Below are positions 10,831 through 21,639 of a stretch of 64,000 nt of DNA, piece after piece. The stretch is from positions 668,378,753 to 668,442,752 of the forward strand of contig CM062296.1 in assembly GCA_031216915.1 (NCBI GenBank), in the 5' to 3' direction. Numbering within the stretch: position 1 is the first letter of the stretch; each line of letters begins with the position of its first letter. Source of the stretch: Pictodentalium vernedei (Eukaryota; Mollusca; Scaphopoda; Dentaliida; Dentaliidae). Position numbers and translations under genes: made by a program. A model generated the notes under the pieces. The model was not told where the DNA came from, made no database searches, and saw nothing but the letters and a program-made list of their open reading frames with translations.

Positions 10831-11130
10831 ATTTATTTATTTTATTTACTTGTTTATTTATTTATTGGTATTTAAAGTCCCACATTTCTGCACATGATTA
10901 CAACATGGAGACTAAAGTCAAGTTTAGTCAATCATTTATACACATGTTGCCCATTTTAGAGAACTGCCAACCCCCAATCATTAGTGAATGGGTCATATTT
11001 TACCACAGTACACTAGCCCCTGCTTCACTCCCTGGGGTTTCCATGGGTGTGAGTGTGGGGGGGGGGGGGGGGGTAATTGTCACACACTCAGGAACCATGG
11101 GCATCATGATGATGGGCTGGTATGGGAAAA
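10831..11130 (-). repeat. SINE-like repeat 2 with ATTT tail
   Basis: ATTTATTTATTTTATT-type tail sequence is followed by GGTATTTAAAGTCCCAC and GCCCATTTTAGAGAACT. The latter block recurs near 23500 and 54070, each time with TGGGTC...ATTTTAC and CTGCTTCAC...GGGGTT. A second G run (about 17 bases) lies at 11056. I cannot identify a tRNA head, so the class is uncertain. Confidence 0.4.
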
Positions 11131-11343
11131 GACTTGACAGATAGTTATGTTGAAAGTTATACTATGTATACTATAGACCGTTGTAATCTGTTCGTTTGTA
11201 TATGTTAATTTGGATCCCATATTCCCCAAAAAGGGGATGATGGGTGAATGAACTGAATTTAATTGAACAGAATTGAAATGAATATACCAGATTTGGGGGA
11301 CTGTAACCTGATTTGACTCCCACCATAAGACTTAAGTCCCCAA

Positions 11344-11555
11344 TTAACCCTCTGCGTTCTGATGTCAAAATGGCAAGTTTTCAGCAGCAAATATTTTCCA
11401 TAATGCAGTTTGATATTAAACCAAATATACCTTGTTTGAAAGAGCTCAGTGAGCTCTGTCAAACACGATATAATTGGTTAAATCATAGTTAAAACAAGAG
11501 AAAAACGGAGTGATGGAGAAAAATTCTGTTGCACTACCAATGTGTGAAGGGTTAA
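11344..11555. mobile_element. Family C MITE (C1), TTAA-bounded
   Basis: TTAA at 11344-11347 and 11552-11555. The left end is CCCTCTGCGTTCTGATGTC. The centre has the palindrome CTTGTTTGAAAGAGCTCAGT and its return GAGCTCTGTCAAACACG. No ORF. TTAA plus CCC ends suggest the piggyBac type. Confidence 0.7.
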
Positions 11556-13740
11556 CTGATAAGATATTCCACCTGTATCATCAAGGCATGCCTTGATGAT
11601 GTAGTTGAAATATTTCAGGTCACTCAGGAATATAGAGGAAATATTATTTGTAGATAAATACATGCTGTAGAGTGATCGTGGGCTTACCAGCTGCTTATAA
11701 AAGTAACATGTACTCTACTTCAAACTGGTCATACTAGAACCCAACAGTACTAAGCAAGAACAGCAGACCTCCATTTGAGTGACAGACTGTGAGTGTGACT
11801 TAGGACAAGATTCCAAGGATCAAATCTTGTAATAAAGTACATGATAAATTAGTAAAAGCGAATTGATATCTAAGACTTCGATCTAAAGAAAGATTTCATC
11901 AAAGTTAAAATATTGGGGAAGTGGAGGGGGTGGGTGGGTGTAATACTCTGCCATCCACCCCCTACTTATACCCCCACCAGGAATTATTTGACAGGTGCTA
12001 TGGTGTACAAGTGAGATTATATACCTTTCCCCTTAGACAAAGTTACTTCAACCCACCCCACCCCATTACCCCCCACCCTATTTACATCCCTGCTAGGAAT
12101 TACTTAGCAGGTGTGAAAGTGTGCAAGTGTGATCAAGCACCATTTTCCTCAGACAAAATTACATCACACCCACCCATCCTTATTTACACCCCGACAGGGA
12201 ATTAAATTTACATGTGCTATAGTGTGCATGGGTGATCATGAACCAATCCCCTCAGACAGTTACTTCCCCCCCCCCCCCCCCCTATCCTTGTTTACACCCT
12301 TGCATGGAATTATTTTACAAGTGCTGTAGTGTGCATGTGCGATCATGCACCTCTGCCCTCAGATCATGCACCTCTGCCCCCAGATCATGCACCTCTGCCT
12401 CCAGATAATGCATCTTTGCCCTCAGACAAAGTTACTTCACAACTCGCCCACATTTATTATTATTCATAAATTATTTTACAGGTGATTTAGTGTACGAGAG
12501 CGATACTGCACAATTTCCCTTAGACAAAGTTACTTCACCTCCACCATTATCTATGACCAAGCCAGGAATTGCTTAACAGGTTGCTACAGTATACAAGTGT
12601 GATCAAGCACCATAAACATCAGACAAAGTACTTCACATCCTCCCACCCTTGGTTACACTCCTGCTTGGAATTATTTTGCAAGGTGATTTGCAGTACAAGT
12701 GAGATCCCACACCATTCCCCTCAAAGTTACTTCACATCCACCCTTATCTATGCCCCAGCCAGGAATTACTGAACAGCTGCTATATTATGCAAGTGATCAT
12801 GCACCATTTCCCTCAGACAAAGTTATAAAGCAGTCTTCTTGACTTTCAGTAACCTTTGGGTACGAGTCACTCAGGAATATAAGAGGAAATTTATTTGTAG
12901 ATAAATACATGCTGTAGAGTGATCGTGGGCTTACCAGCTGCTTATAAAAGTAACATGTACTCCCACTTCAAACTGGTCATACTGGAACCCCTACAGTACT
13001 AATCAAGAACAGCAGACCTCCATTTGAGTGACAGACTGTGAGTGTGACTTAAGACCAAGATTCCCAAGTATCAAATCTAGTCTTGTAATAAAGTACATAA
13101 TAATTAGTAAAAGCGAATTGATATCTAAGACTTCGATCTAAAGGAAGATTTCATCAAAGTTAAAAATATTGGGGAAGTTGAGGGGTGGGTGGGTGTAATA
13201 CTCTGCCATCCACCCCCAACTTATACCCCCGCCAGGAATTATTTGGACAGGTGCTGTGGTGTGCAAGTGAGATTATACACCTTTTGCCTTAGACAAAGTT
13301 ACATCCCTGCTAGGAATTACTTAGCAGGTGCGAAGTGTGCAAGTGTGATCAAACATCATTTCCCTCAGACAAAATTACATCACACACCCCACCCATCCTT
13401 ATTTACACCCCAAAGGGGAATTAAATTTACATGTGCTATAGTGTGCACGGGTGATCATGAAATAATTCCCTCAGACAGTTACTTCCCCCCCCTCCCCTCC
13501 CTCCCGCCTATCCTTCTTGGAATTATTTTACAGGTGATTTACAGTACAAGTGAGATCCCACACCATTCCCCTCAAAGTTACTTCACATCCACCCTTATCT
13601 ATGCCCCAGCCAGGAATTACTGAATAACTGCTATATTATGCAAGTGATCTTGGCACCATTTGCCTCAGACAAAGTTATAAAAGCAGTCTTCTGTGACTTT
13701 CAGGAACCTTCAGGTACAAGACTGTATTTTGGATACAAAG
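11556..13740 (+). repeat. Duplicated minisatellite region
   Basis: The block beginning GTCACTCAGGAATATAGAGG at 11620 recurs at about 12866, so roughly 0.9 kb is duplicated about 1.25 kb downstream. Inside each copy are degenerate repeats of about 100-120 bp: CACCC...TTACACCC, CAGGAATTA, ACAGGTGCTATAGTGTGCAA, GATCATGCACCATTTCCCTC and AGACAAAGTTACTTCAC. A stretch at 12340-12420 repeats a 21-bp sub-unit (ATCATGCACCTCTGCCC). The ORFs here are produced by the repeat and have no domains. Confidence 0.75.
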
Positions 13741-14275
13741 ACATTTGAACAGTACACATTTGATATGCCCAAGTTGCCAAAGTACCTATACATGATCCGT
13801 TAGACATACATAAACCAATTGTACTGCCAAATCAATTAAAAGACGAATATGACTGATTAGTTGACATATTCTCTGCACTGTTCACCAAATATTTGAGTTC
13901 ATCGTATTCATATTTCTGTATTATTTGCAGGAGACAAAATTTGCACAGTATAACAAATAAAAACATGAAATGTTGAAAACCAATAATGGAAACCATACTG
14001 CAATTGTTACTGGCTGACTGAATGATCAATTGAAATACAATTTTTAACATTCATGGCTCTATAGATATCATGATGTAAATTTGATTGAGTACAACCAATA
14101 TTAATAATCTTGCAATCAGAAGCTCTGACCACGATTATGCCCCAATAGAAACAATCAGTAGACAATAGTTTAACCATGTTCATACTGGTGTCAGAATACT
14201 AAAATTGCAATTTTTTCCAATAATACAAATAGGAATTTAACCAATTCAATCTTGTTTGACAGAGCTCAAAATTGG
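13741..14275. other. AT-rich sequence, partial family C core
   Basis: Nothing is recognised up to about 14200. At 14235-14270 there is a truncated family C-like core (CTTGTTTGACAGAGCTCAAA) directly before an F-family start. Confidence 0.4.
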
Positions 14276-14470
14276 TTAACTGGCTGAGTGCTGGAAACCA
14301 CTATAGGGCTTTAGTGAAAAATGCTGAAAGCCACTACAGCAGCTTTGCAGTTGCTGTAAGGTGTTGTTGTTTTATCAAAAATAATAGAGAGTGTTCTGAA
14401 ATGAAATATTTTGTTTTCCATCATTGGAGAGTGCCCATTGGAACTCTCCAATAAATGAAACAAAATATTT
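14276..14470 (+). mobile_element. Family F MITE, partial
   Basis: Starts TTAACTGGCTGAGTGCTGG and contains the central hairpin TTGGAGAGTGCCC...ACTCTCCAA near 14425. The right end is not found. The internal ORF (60 codons) has no recognisable domain. Confidence 0.55.
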
Positions 14471-14631
14471 GAAATAATAAAAAAAATGGAGCAAAAAAAC
14501 AGACATAACTGTTTGAGTGAGATTTTCTAGAGGAAATATTGCATTGTGGGATAATGTGTGGGGTGAAATTTTGATATTTTGACTGTGCAGATGATTAAGA
14601 TGGGCCAGTTTTTGGACCCATTTCCAATCAT

Positions 14632-16382
14632 GTCAGAAAATAAGTGGTTCACACTAGGACAATGTCAGGTACAAAAAAAAAGCCAATGTCCATCTGAGGT
14701 TTAAAATGATCAGTCAAAATGTCTGATGGCAAAATTATCATCTAAGTTCAGTGATCAGAACAGCATGCATGCTGGAAAACATGTATATAACTACATGTAC
14801 ATGTAGCAGACCTAAAATTAATGATTATTGTGAATTCTGGTTCTGGCAAGTTGGGAAGTATGAAGAAAGGGACTGTGCAGCTCATCAATATTAGCAGCAT
14901 GTGAAAGAATGCAATTTGATATAGCCACCACACATGCACCTAAATTATGTCTGAACCTAGTTCAGTCACAATTCAGAATGTAACCAATCATACCTTGTTT
15001 GACAGGGCTCATTGAGCCCTGTCAAACAAGGTATGGTTGGATGAATTCTGAGCAGTTTTAAGGGCCTATATAAGTTATGAAATTTTGTTTATTTTGAAAA
15101 TTCTCACCTCTGATATTCCTTCAGTTCAAATTAAATATACACAAAATATACATCAAAATGAAGATTTAGATGTGTAGAACACGAAACACATGTGTAATCA
15201 ACTCATAGAGTCGACTGTAGGCACCACTGGTTCTTGGAAGTCTGCTGCCGTATTCGTACCAGAACTGATAATTTAATAATATTTCACGAAAACAACTCGT
15301 GGCCAAATGTGCTTTACATATCCAAGAACAAAGCTAGGGGATCAAAATTCTTCAAAACACGGCAACAGAACTGCATGGTAAATTCCAAAGCCTTTGCTTT
15401 TATTTACGTATGAATATACTTTCGATTTCCGGTCGATGTCATCGGACGGAAAAAGCATGAAAAAACGCCGGCTAAAATCAAATAAGGAAAAAGATCGCCT
15501 TCATACAGTATATTGTTATTAGATAGAGATTGCACAGTTGCCATATTCAATGCAAGGCATCATGATACCTGTTGAAATTTCCTAGAATTATGATTTTGTT
15601 TTTCGATGGAAATTCGTGATATCGAGTGATTTGCACATGTCTGTCAAGCATGGAAACCATCTTCAATAAAAAATAAAGACAGTGTTGTCCTCTTCCCAAA
15701 TGCAGTCCTATCGCTGTATTCGAAAGTGTTTTGAATACCCAGCATTGTTATTGAATATCTGAAGCACATTCGGTCACATGTTGTTCTCCGGAAATATTAT
15801 TTTATTATCAGTTCTGGTACGAATACGGTAGTAGACTTCCAGGAACCAGTGGTGCCTGCTGTCAACTCTATGAGTTGATTACATATGTGTTTCGTGTTCT
15901 ATGCATTCCAACCTTCATTTTGATGTATAATTTGTGTATATTTAATTTGAATTTAAGGAATATGAGAGGTGAGAATTTCAAAATAAACAAAACTCCATTA
16001 CTTATATAGCCCCTTAAGATGAAGGCACATGTACACCCAAAACACATTATTTTGAATACTCAAAACTCCATTTTATAATACGTCAGATATCATTCTTAAA
16101 TGACAGACATGATTCATTTAGTGTCTGACATTTTGTCTGGAAGCACAATGAAAATTATTTTCAGGCTTGTTCCCCAATACAATTTAGTCTACTTTTTTGC
16201 AAGTACCAGCTACCTATTTCCCTGTATTTTGCAACCAACAAGGAACATTATTCCTTACAGCTTGCAACAATTTACTAGAAAATTTTACTGCACCACAACC
16301 TGAAAAGTTCTAGAGACCAAGTCAAATTGTGGTTGCTTGCCTGAAACTAGAGGCTGTGAGCAATGCAACAATGAATAATTTC
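14632..16382. repeat. Repeated segment, copy 2 (holds a 0.95-kb insertion)
   Basis: The same segment as 7185-8418. Its palindrome at about 15000 reads TTTGACAGGGCTC...GAGCCCTGTCAAA, where copy 1 has TTTGGCAGGGC...GCCCTGCCAAA, so both arms changed together. It is interrupted by the G element at TTAA and lacks the 455-bp insertion of copy 1. Confidence 0.75.
15058..16017. mobile_element. G element: TTAA-bounded, 230-bp terminal inverted repeats
   Basis: TTAA at 15058-15061 and 16014-16017. Terminal arms 15062-15295 and 15791-16013 are inverted repeats, starting GGGCCTATATAAGT and ending ACTTATATAGCCCC. The interior of about 495 bp has no ORF. The uninterrupted site in the other copy of the host segment (GGTTTAAGATGAAGG near 7594) shows that TTAA was duplicated on insertion. 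TATATAAG close to both ends is TATA-like. It is probably a non-autonomous piggyBac-type element; only the target site supports this. Confidence 0.8.
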
Positions 16383-16727
16383 AAACAGAATATCGTCATG
16401 TCAATGGAAATATCATCATAGTTTGGTATTATGTGTTTGCAGCATTTTGTTTTGAAAATATCCAAGTCAGACCAAGTTTTTGATGGTCCAATAACAAAAC
16501 AGGAGTTGGACTCAGACCAAGTAATGCTTCGGACCATACAGCTGGACAACTGAGCCTGAATCATTACAAAATATGGTTCAGGGCACAAAGCATTCTTCCA
16601 TACCCTTACTTTCTTGCCCAATGTGAAACAGAGAGCTAAACAAGCAAATCATGCATTCAGGAACCATTGGCGAGTCTGCGGTCTGTGGTCTGTCAACTTG
16701 CTTACTCAGACCTCGGGTATCAACAGC
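16383..16727. other. Unassigned sequence
   Basis: A minus-strand ORF of 99 codons lies at 16322-16621. It overlaps the end of the repeated segment, has no recognisable domain and lacks splice or codon evidence, so I do not call it a gene. Confidence 0.35.
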
Positions 16728-16810
16728 AAGTCCAAGCCAGTGGCATCTGGCACAAGGTGACCATGGCTGTCAAAAGTGTCATTAATCCCCAATAAATAAA
16801 TAAATAAGTC
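16728..16810 (+). repeat. 3' fragment of a tRNA-type SINE
   Basis: GTGACCATGGCTGTCAAAAG followed by TGTCATTAATCCCC and an AATAAATAAATAAATAAG tail. The same 3' region occurs in the SINE copy at 19.1-19.7 kb. The 5' part is missing. Confidence 0.55.
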
Positions 16811-17324
16811 AGTGGCAGTTAGGGGGGGTGTAAGTTACACAGAAGCATGAACATGCTGCACAATTACAATTCAGACACACGATAAGTAACAACCAGAGGT
16901 TGTCGCTGTGTGTTACAATTTCTGACACACAGCAGCAAGCTCCGGTTGTCACCATGTGTCAAAAATGTGTTTCTCATGATCACATTTGGGGTCTAAAAAT
17001 TTTACCTACTGGACAGTTATTCTGCCAACTTATAATTATTCTACTGAATGCTTGAAAGTATATGCCAAGCATATACCCTAACCTTCCTTCAATTTTGTTA
17101 CTTTTTAAAAGTTTTTGATTTCTTTTTCTTCATTTTTTTTCACAAACAATACTCTGTTTCCCTGACTTGATGTGACTTTAGGATATCTCTTCCTCGAAAC
17201 ATCCTTTTAGCAGAGGCACTTCTCTTCAAATAATGAATATGTTTGCAACAAATGTTTTTAAAGGGTATGATTTATCTCTTGCTATCTTTTTGAAATTCCA
17301 AACTGAATCATCTGCAGAAAGTGA
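16811..17324. other. AT-rich sequence with a short direct repeat
   Basis: Around 16868-16970 the pattern GACACACG/GACACACAGCAGC...GGTTGTC...TGTGTTAC is repeated. Nothing else is recognised. Confidence 0.35.
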
Positions 17325-17758
17325 TACAGTGGAGCCCACTTAATTGTATATCTCTTAATTGTATATCCCAGTTAATTGAATATAATTTTCAAACACAAAA
17401 CCATTTACCATACCTTCAGTACAAATTTGATCTGTTAATTGCATATGGGTTGTAGAGTAAACTCCTGTTAATTGTATATAAATTTTTGTAATATGTCGAA
17501 AAAATTACTGTGACACACACCAAATTCCCCTTATTTATGAACCTTTTTGGCCTCACTACATCCAATACAGGCATTTATTCTATTATATCTTGTTTGACAG
17601 AGCTCTATGAGCTCTGCCAAACAAGATATAATAGAATAAATGCTCAGTTTACCTCCAGAACACAGGCAACTGACCAAATCCCTGTTAATTGTATACTCCT
17701 GTTAATTGAATAATTTTCACTGGCAAAATGGATATTCAATTAAGAGGATTCTACTGTA
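17325..17758 (+). mobile_element. Family D MITE (D1), TA-bounded, pogo/Tigger-like ends
   Basis: Element 17327-17756 between TA dinucleotides. Ends are CAGTGGAGCCCACTTAATTG and, inverted, CAGTAGAATCCTCTTAATTG. The body has many TTAATTG(T/A)ATA motifs. The centre is a palindrome TATCTTGTTTGACAGAGCTC...GAGCTCTGCCAAACAAGATA with one mismatch. TA duplication and CAGT ends fit the Tc1/mariner-pogo group. No ORF. It is nearly identical to D5 (33494-33907), so it spread recently. Confidence 0.85.
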
Positions 17759-18109
17759 CTGCTGTTATTTTGACAAAACGAGCGAACAGATTACTCAACG
17801 ATGTATAAGTGCAAGTTTTAAGATGAGAGAACCAGATTTTTTATCCTGCAATAATGCATTTCTGTTTTTATCGAGGAAGTAAACATAAGAATTAATGATT
17901 GTTTGAAATCCATGAGGTGATGAAACAAATAAATCAAGGTAAACTTACACATGATCAATTTGTTTCATCACATAAGCTTTCATGGATTTTAAACATAATT
18001 CAAGTCTCAACAGAAACTGCCCTTCCAAATTTTTTTGTTCCTTCCAAAACATAGCTTATGACCCTGCTTTGGTACAAGCCTCAAATTCATTCTAATGAAC
18101 AAGAATTTT
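17759..18109. other. Unassigned, with a small inverted pair
   Basis: TTGAAATCCATGAGGTGATG (17903) and CATCACATAAGCTTTCATGG (17966) form an imperfect inverted pair with TGAAACAAAT between. An eroded family A core follows at about 18045-18110. Confidence 0.35.
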
Positions 18110-18640
18110 TTAACCCTCTGCACATGGATGCCAAAATACACCAAAATTTCAAGCACCAAAATTTTCCCCCGATGAAAGTTGGAATCAAGGAAATTAATTT
18201 ACTGTCAAGAAAGATTGAATAATTTATTGCTTATTACATTAGTTACATCATGGGAGAAATTTGAAGGTTGAAATTTTGATATTTTCACCTTAGTATTAAC
18301 CCTTTACCTAACACAGTATTTTTAAAAAATTATTTAAATTTCAATTGTTTTAAAACAAATTTCACAATTTTTCCATAAAACCATACAAATATGGATATCA
18401 TTAGAACCAGCTCGATGAGATAGTTCTAATGATATCCATATTTGTATGGTTTTACAGATAAACTTTCTAGATATTTCATGCTGTGGTAGACTTATTCTGG
18501 TTCATTTTCTGGCCATTTTTGACTGCTATGTTAGGTAATGGGTTAAGGTAGTTGGGAAAAATTAAATTTTTAATCACTGAAGAAAAAACAATTTACAGAT
18601 GTCCGTAGTCATATGACAGGTAAAGTGTTAACTGGAAAAT
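18110..18640. mobile_element. Family C MITE interrupted by a family A-type MITE
   Basis: The left end TTAACCCTCTGCACATGGAT starts at 18110. The family C body (TTGATATTTTCACC) reaches a TTAA at 18296, where the next element begins. The family C right terminus itself is not seen, and the right limit given is approximate. Confidence 0.5.
18296..18546. mobile_element. CCCTTTACC-type MITE, variant core
   Basis: TTAA at 18296-18299 and 18543-18546, ends CCCTTTACCTAACA and TGTTAGGTAATGGG. The palindrome is different from A and B: AAACCATACAAATATGGATA, TCATTAGAACCAGCTC and the mirrored return. It shows that the same ends occur with a third palindromic core. Confidence 0.75.
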
Positions 18641-18689
18641 TTCTAGATTATCTTTGGGGATCAAAATCTGTACATCAATAATTGTTTGG

Positions 18690-18770
18690 TCAGAATTTAT
18701 TGGAGAGTAATGGCACTCTCCAATAAATTGTGACAATACAAATTTATACTAACAAAATAGAACTTGACTT
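18690..18770. repeat. Family F central hairpin, fragment
   Basis: TTTATTGGAGAGTAATGGCA and CTCTCCAATAAATTG form the F-type central hairpin, followed by TGACAATACAAATTTATAC. No F termini are found on either side. Confidence 0.5.
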
Positions 18771-18825
18771 CAGCTGAATACGACACACACATTTAGAATA
18801 TAACTTCATCTGCAGCTACACATTT

Positions 18826-19076
18826 TATTTGGTAGAGTGCTGGGAGCCCATATTTGGGCTTTATTCTTAGATACAAGAGCCACAACTAAAAAGCTTCATA
18901 TTCTGTGCATGGACTTTGTATATCATATTCAAAGTGAAAAGATTTAGTCTGCATGGATTTGCCTTGTTACAATTTATGGGAGAGTGCCTATAGGCACTCA
19001 CTCATAAGTTGTAACGATGCAAAGACATGTGAATAAATCTTGGCGATGAAAAATAATATAGCACTCTACCAGTTAA
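18826..19076 (+). mobile_element. Family F MITE (F2)
   Basis: GGTAGAGTGCTGGGAGCCCA at the left, GCACTCTACCAGTTAA at the right with TTAA at 19073-19076. The left TTAA is mutated (TTAT). The central hairpin has TTACAATTTATGGGAGAGTG and its return. A SINE starts immediately after its right end. Confidence 0.7.
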
Positions 19077-19680
19077 TGGGAGCATGGTGGCTCATTGGTT
19101 AGAGCATTGGACTTTAAACCAAAAGATCAATGGTTCAGTTCTGACCGGCGGTAACTGTCCTTGGGCATGACACTGAATCCTGATTACCCACATGAAGGCA
19201 CAGTGGCTATGTGTACTAATGCTTATTGCACAATGATGGTGCACTTGCCTTCACTTGCCTTGTGCAGTGTTAGTATGTTGGGGAGCCAGACAGTTGCCTG
19301 CCACAGCCTGGTGGTTCTCTCCAGGTACTCCAGCTTTCTCCACCTGCAAATCTGTCTGACATGATGAGATCCTGGCAGGCCTGAAAATAAGCAGTCTGAC
19401 ATTTGCAGAATGAGGTTCCCAGAGGGTGAATTTGATGATGCTATCCCATACAGTGGGCCAATTTATCCTCTGGGTACTTCTTTCTGTTTAGTTTTGAGAC
19501 CCTGATTCAGATTGAGGTTCACAGAGGGTAAATTTAGTGATGCTACCCTGCTGTGCAGGGTAGCATCACTAAATTCACCCTTTGGGGACCTCATTTTGCA
19601 GATGACAGTCTGCTTATTTTCTGGCTTGGATCCTGGCTGTTGAAAGTGTGGTTATACCTCAAGACATTTTAATATGCAGC
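19077..19680 (+). repeat. tRNA-derived SINE, split by a hAT MITE
   Basis: The head GGTGGCTCATTGGTTAGAGC resembles an RNA polymerase III A box. GGTTCAGTTCTGACC, about 45 bp on, resembles a B box. The body continues through AAGGCACAGTGGCT to about 19375, where copy H2 is inserted. The 3' part (CCTGGCTGTTGAAAGTGTGG) resumes at 19637. The same 3' sequence with an AATA tail lies at 16.75 kb. A functional tRNA gene is excluded: box spacing and flanks do not fold into a cloverleaf. Confidence 0.7.
19376..19628. mobile_element. Family H hAT-like MITE (H2)
   Basis: Ends are CAGGCCTGAAAATAAGCAG and CTGCTTATTTTCTGGCTTG, and the exact 8-bp duplication GATCCTGG lies at 19368-19375 and 19629-19636. The inside palindrome is GATGCTACCCTGC/GCAGGGTAGCATC. 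It is inserted in a SINE, so younger than that SINE. Confidence 0.9.
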
Positions 19681-19764
19681 CCACATATCTGGTACTCAGC
19701 TGAAATTACTCAGGTTGATCTGCAACAAAAATTCATAGGAACTATTATTTAGTTAATTACTTAC

Positions 19765-20585
19765 GTGTTGTTACCATCGGTGATTGCTTTATAGTGCCCA
19801 TTTTCATTAGTTGGTAAAACTACATCTACTGAGCTAGAACGAACTTGCTTTGGCACTTGAAGACTTGTCCCGTTTTCAGTACCTCCCCTAGGATCAAGTT
19901 CAACTTTTGTATCTCTATCATAAGGTATATCCAGAGAGGAAGAACGATGCTGTTTAATAACAGGAACTTCCAAAGTAACAACATCTTTGTAAATACTACC
20001 ATCAGAATCTTTCAAATGGTTTGACTGTTTGCTACGCAATATTTTGTAATTCATTTCTTTATCACTTCCTGAAGCCTCATCATCTGATTCACTCTCATAA
20101 TATCCATCCGAACTATCACTATCGAAAGTAGAAGAATCATCGGAAAGAGACTGAACACTATTCACCATGTTATTTTCTCTCAACATTCGCTCACGTTCTA
20201 GCCTATCATGTTCTAAAGTTTCTATATGTACACAATGAATGCATATTTTTGGAATATCTAAAGAAGACCTCCGTCTTTGATATTTTGGCACTTTTAAATA
20301 GTTTGTTTCTTTATCTGACAAATTTTCATCAGAAGACTGTAAATTATACTGAGACACTGTGTCAACAGAGCTAGACCTCCAACTGGCAGAGATGGGTACA
20401 GAGAGTGACTCCCCACCATCCATTGCAGAAGAAAAGTTATCAAAACTCGATGACCTTGCTCTTAGTTCAACAGGAGGCATAAGTTTGTCTGAGACAATGT
20501 CAGACACAGATTTCTTTCGATCTGATTTTTTACTTTTAGTCATTTCATTAGGAGACTTTGACCTAGATTTCTTGAAAATATTCAT
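19765..20585 (-). CDS. Coding exon of an unrecognised serine-rich protein
   Basis: Reading from ATG at 20585 (context CAAAATGA), 273 codons stay open to AACAC|GTAAGT, where a consensus splice donor starts at 19764. The TAA inside that donor is the first in-frame stop, which is the normal pattern for an exon running into an intron. Upstream the frame continues to a GTG at 20630, but ATG at 20585 is the better start. The N-terminus is basic and Lys/Ser-rich (about residues 1-30). Five copies of a module, roughly LxVP...RSSSxD, lie near residues 42, 69, 104, 212 and 247. A Ser/Asp/Glu-rich acidic stretch spans about 146-176. RSSS after basic residues is a plausible kinase site (inference). No catalytic domain, signal peptide or membrane segment is seen. 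It is the only host-like exon in the window and I do not recognise the family. Downstream exons would lie at lower coordinates but none is visible, so the intron may be long and full of repeats. Confidence 0.7.
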
Positions 20586-20865
20586 TTTGAAATGTTCAGC
20601 CTCCCAAAATAAATATGGTGAAACCTTCACAAAAAGACATAGTGGACATGGACAATATCATTTCTTTTTCACACAACTTTGAATTCTTTCATAAATGAAT
20701 AAATATCTGAATATTGAAAAAAAAGTTCCATAAGTTTTGAGATTCAGAAGCAAGAAAAGACTAAAGATTATTTTATACTAAATGTGACCTCAAAATAATG
20801 ATAATTATTCAACAGGTTTATGAATAAACATAGGGTTATCACAAGGTTATTGCCCCAAAACCTTC
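20586..20865. other. Upstream flank of the coding exon
   Basis: AT-rich, with no clear TATA box, CpG cluster or splice acceptor that I can support. The 5' untranslated region or promoter, if here, is not identifiable by eye. Confidence 0.35.
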
Positions 20866-21540
20866 AGAGCAGGTGTTCACGCTGGCTCAATATTTTAATG
20901 TGCCAAGGCAGAATATTTTTTGTGCCAAATGAGATTTTTTGTGCCATGGGTATTTATGTGGGAGAACTAAAGATCAAAAGCATAAAATTACATAAAATCA
21001 AATATAACATAAAACAGAATATGAGATAATAAACTAAAAAACATAATATATAAAATTGTTTTACTTGTGCATTTTTATATGGAAATTCATCCTTGACGAT
21101 CTATATAGTAACTAATTGACATGTGGACTGAAACCTTTGTCATTTTATTGCTGTGTTAATCTTTGATTTTGGTCAAGGGGGAAAGTAACATCAACAGTTA
21201 AAGACAATTAATAATCCAGTCTATTGTTCGCTGGTGAAGAAACAAAGTAGTCTATGCACTGTTCACACAATACACAACTTCTTAATCAAGGTCACTGGTA
21301 AGGACAACTGGAGAATGACTGGTCATTGTGTACACAGTTGAATGAAATTACTTTTTTGAAATTAATGATGTGGGCATTCATATTGATATATTTAACTTAT
21401 CATGTTTGCTTTATGAGGAGAAAATGTAAGAACACACCAGGGTCGTGATTTAGAATTTATGTGCCAAACACTCACAATTATGTGCCAGATTTTTAAAAAA
21501 TGTGCATTTGGCACATGCCAGCATGAACACTGCTTCAGAG
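20866..21540. mobile_element. Possible element with inverted GTGTTCACGCTGGC ends
   Basis: GAGCAGGTGTTCACGCTGGC at 20868 has an imperfect inverted partner, GCCAGCATGAACACTGCTTC, near 21518. GTGCCA/TGGCAC motifs follow inside both ends. The interior is AT-rich without a domain-bearing ORF. The ends are hAT-like in style, but I could not find a convincing target duplication. Confidence 0.4.
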
Positions 21541-21639
21541 TAATAAATATGGATGCATTGACACAATGGAAAATAAGAGCTATTACTGAAGGCAATTTTT
21601 CCCCATTGCATTGCTGGACTGATAAAGCACAAATGAATT

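Noticed and set aside
16322..16621. 99-codon minus-strand ORF as a gene
   Set aside because: It starts in unassigned sequence and ends inside a dispersed segment; no recognisable features.
19079..19160. A tRNA gene
   Set aside because: A-box and B-box-like motifs exist but no cloverleaf can be drawn, and the sequence continues into a SINE body found elsewhere in the window.
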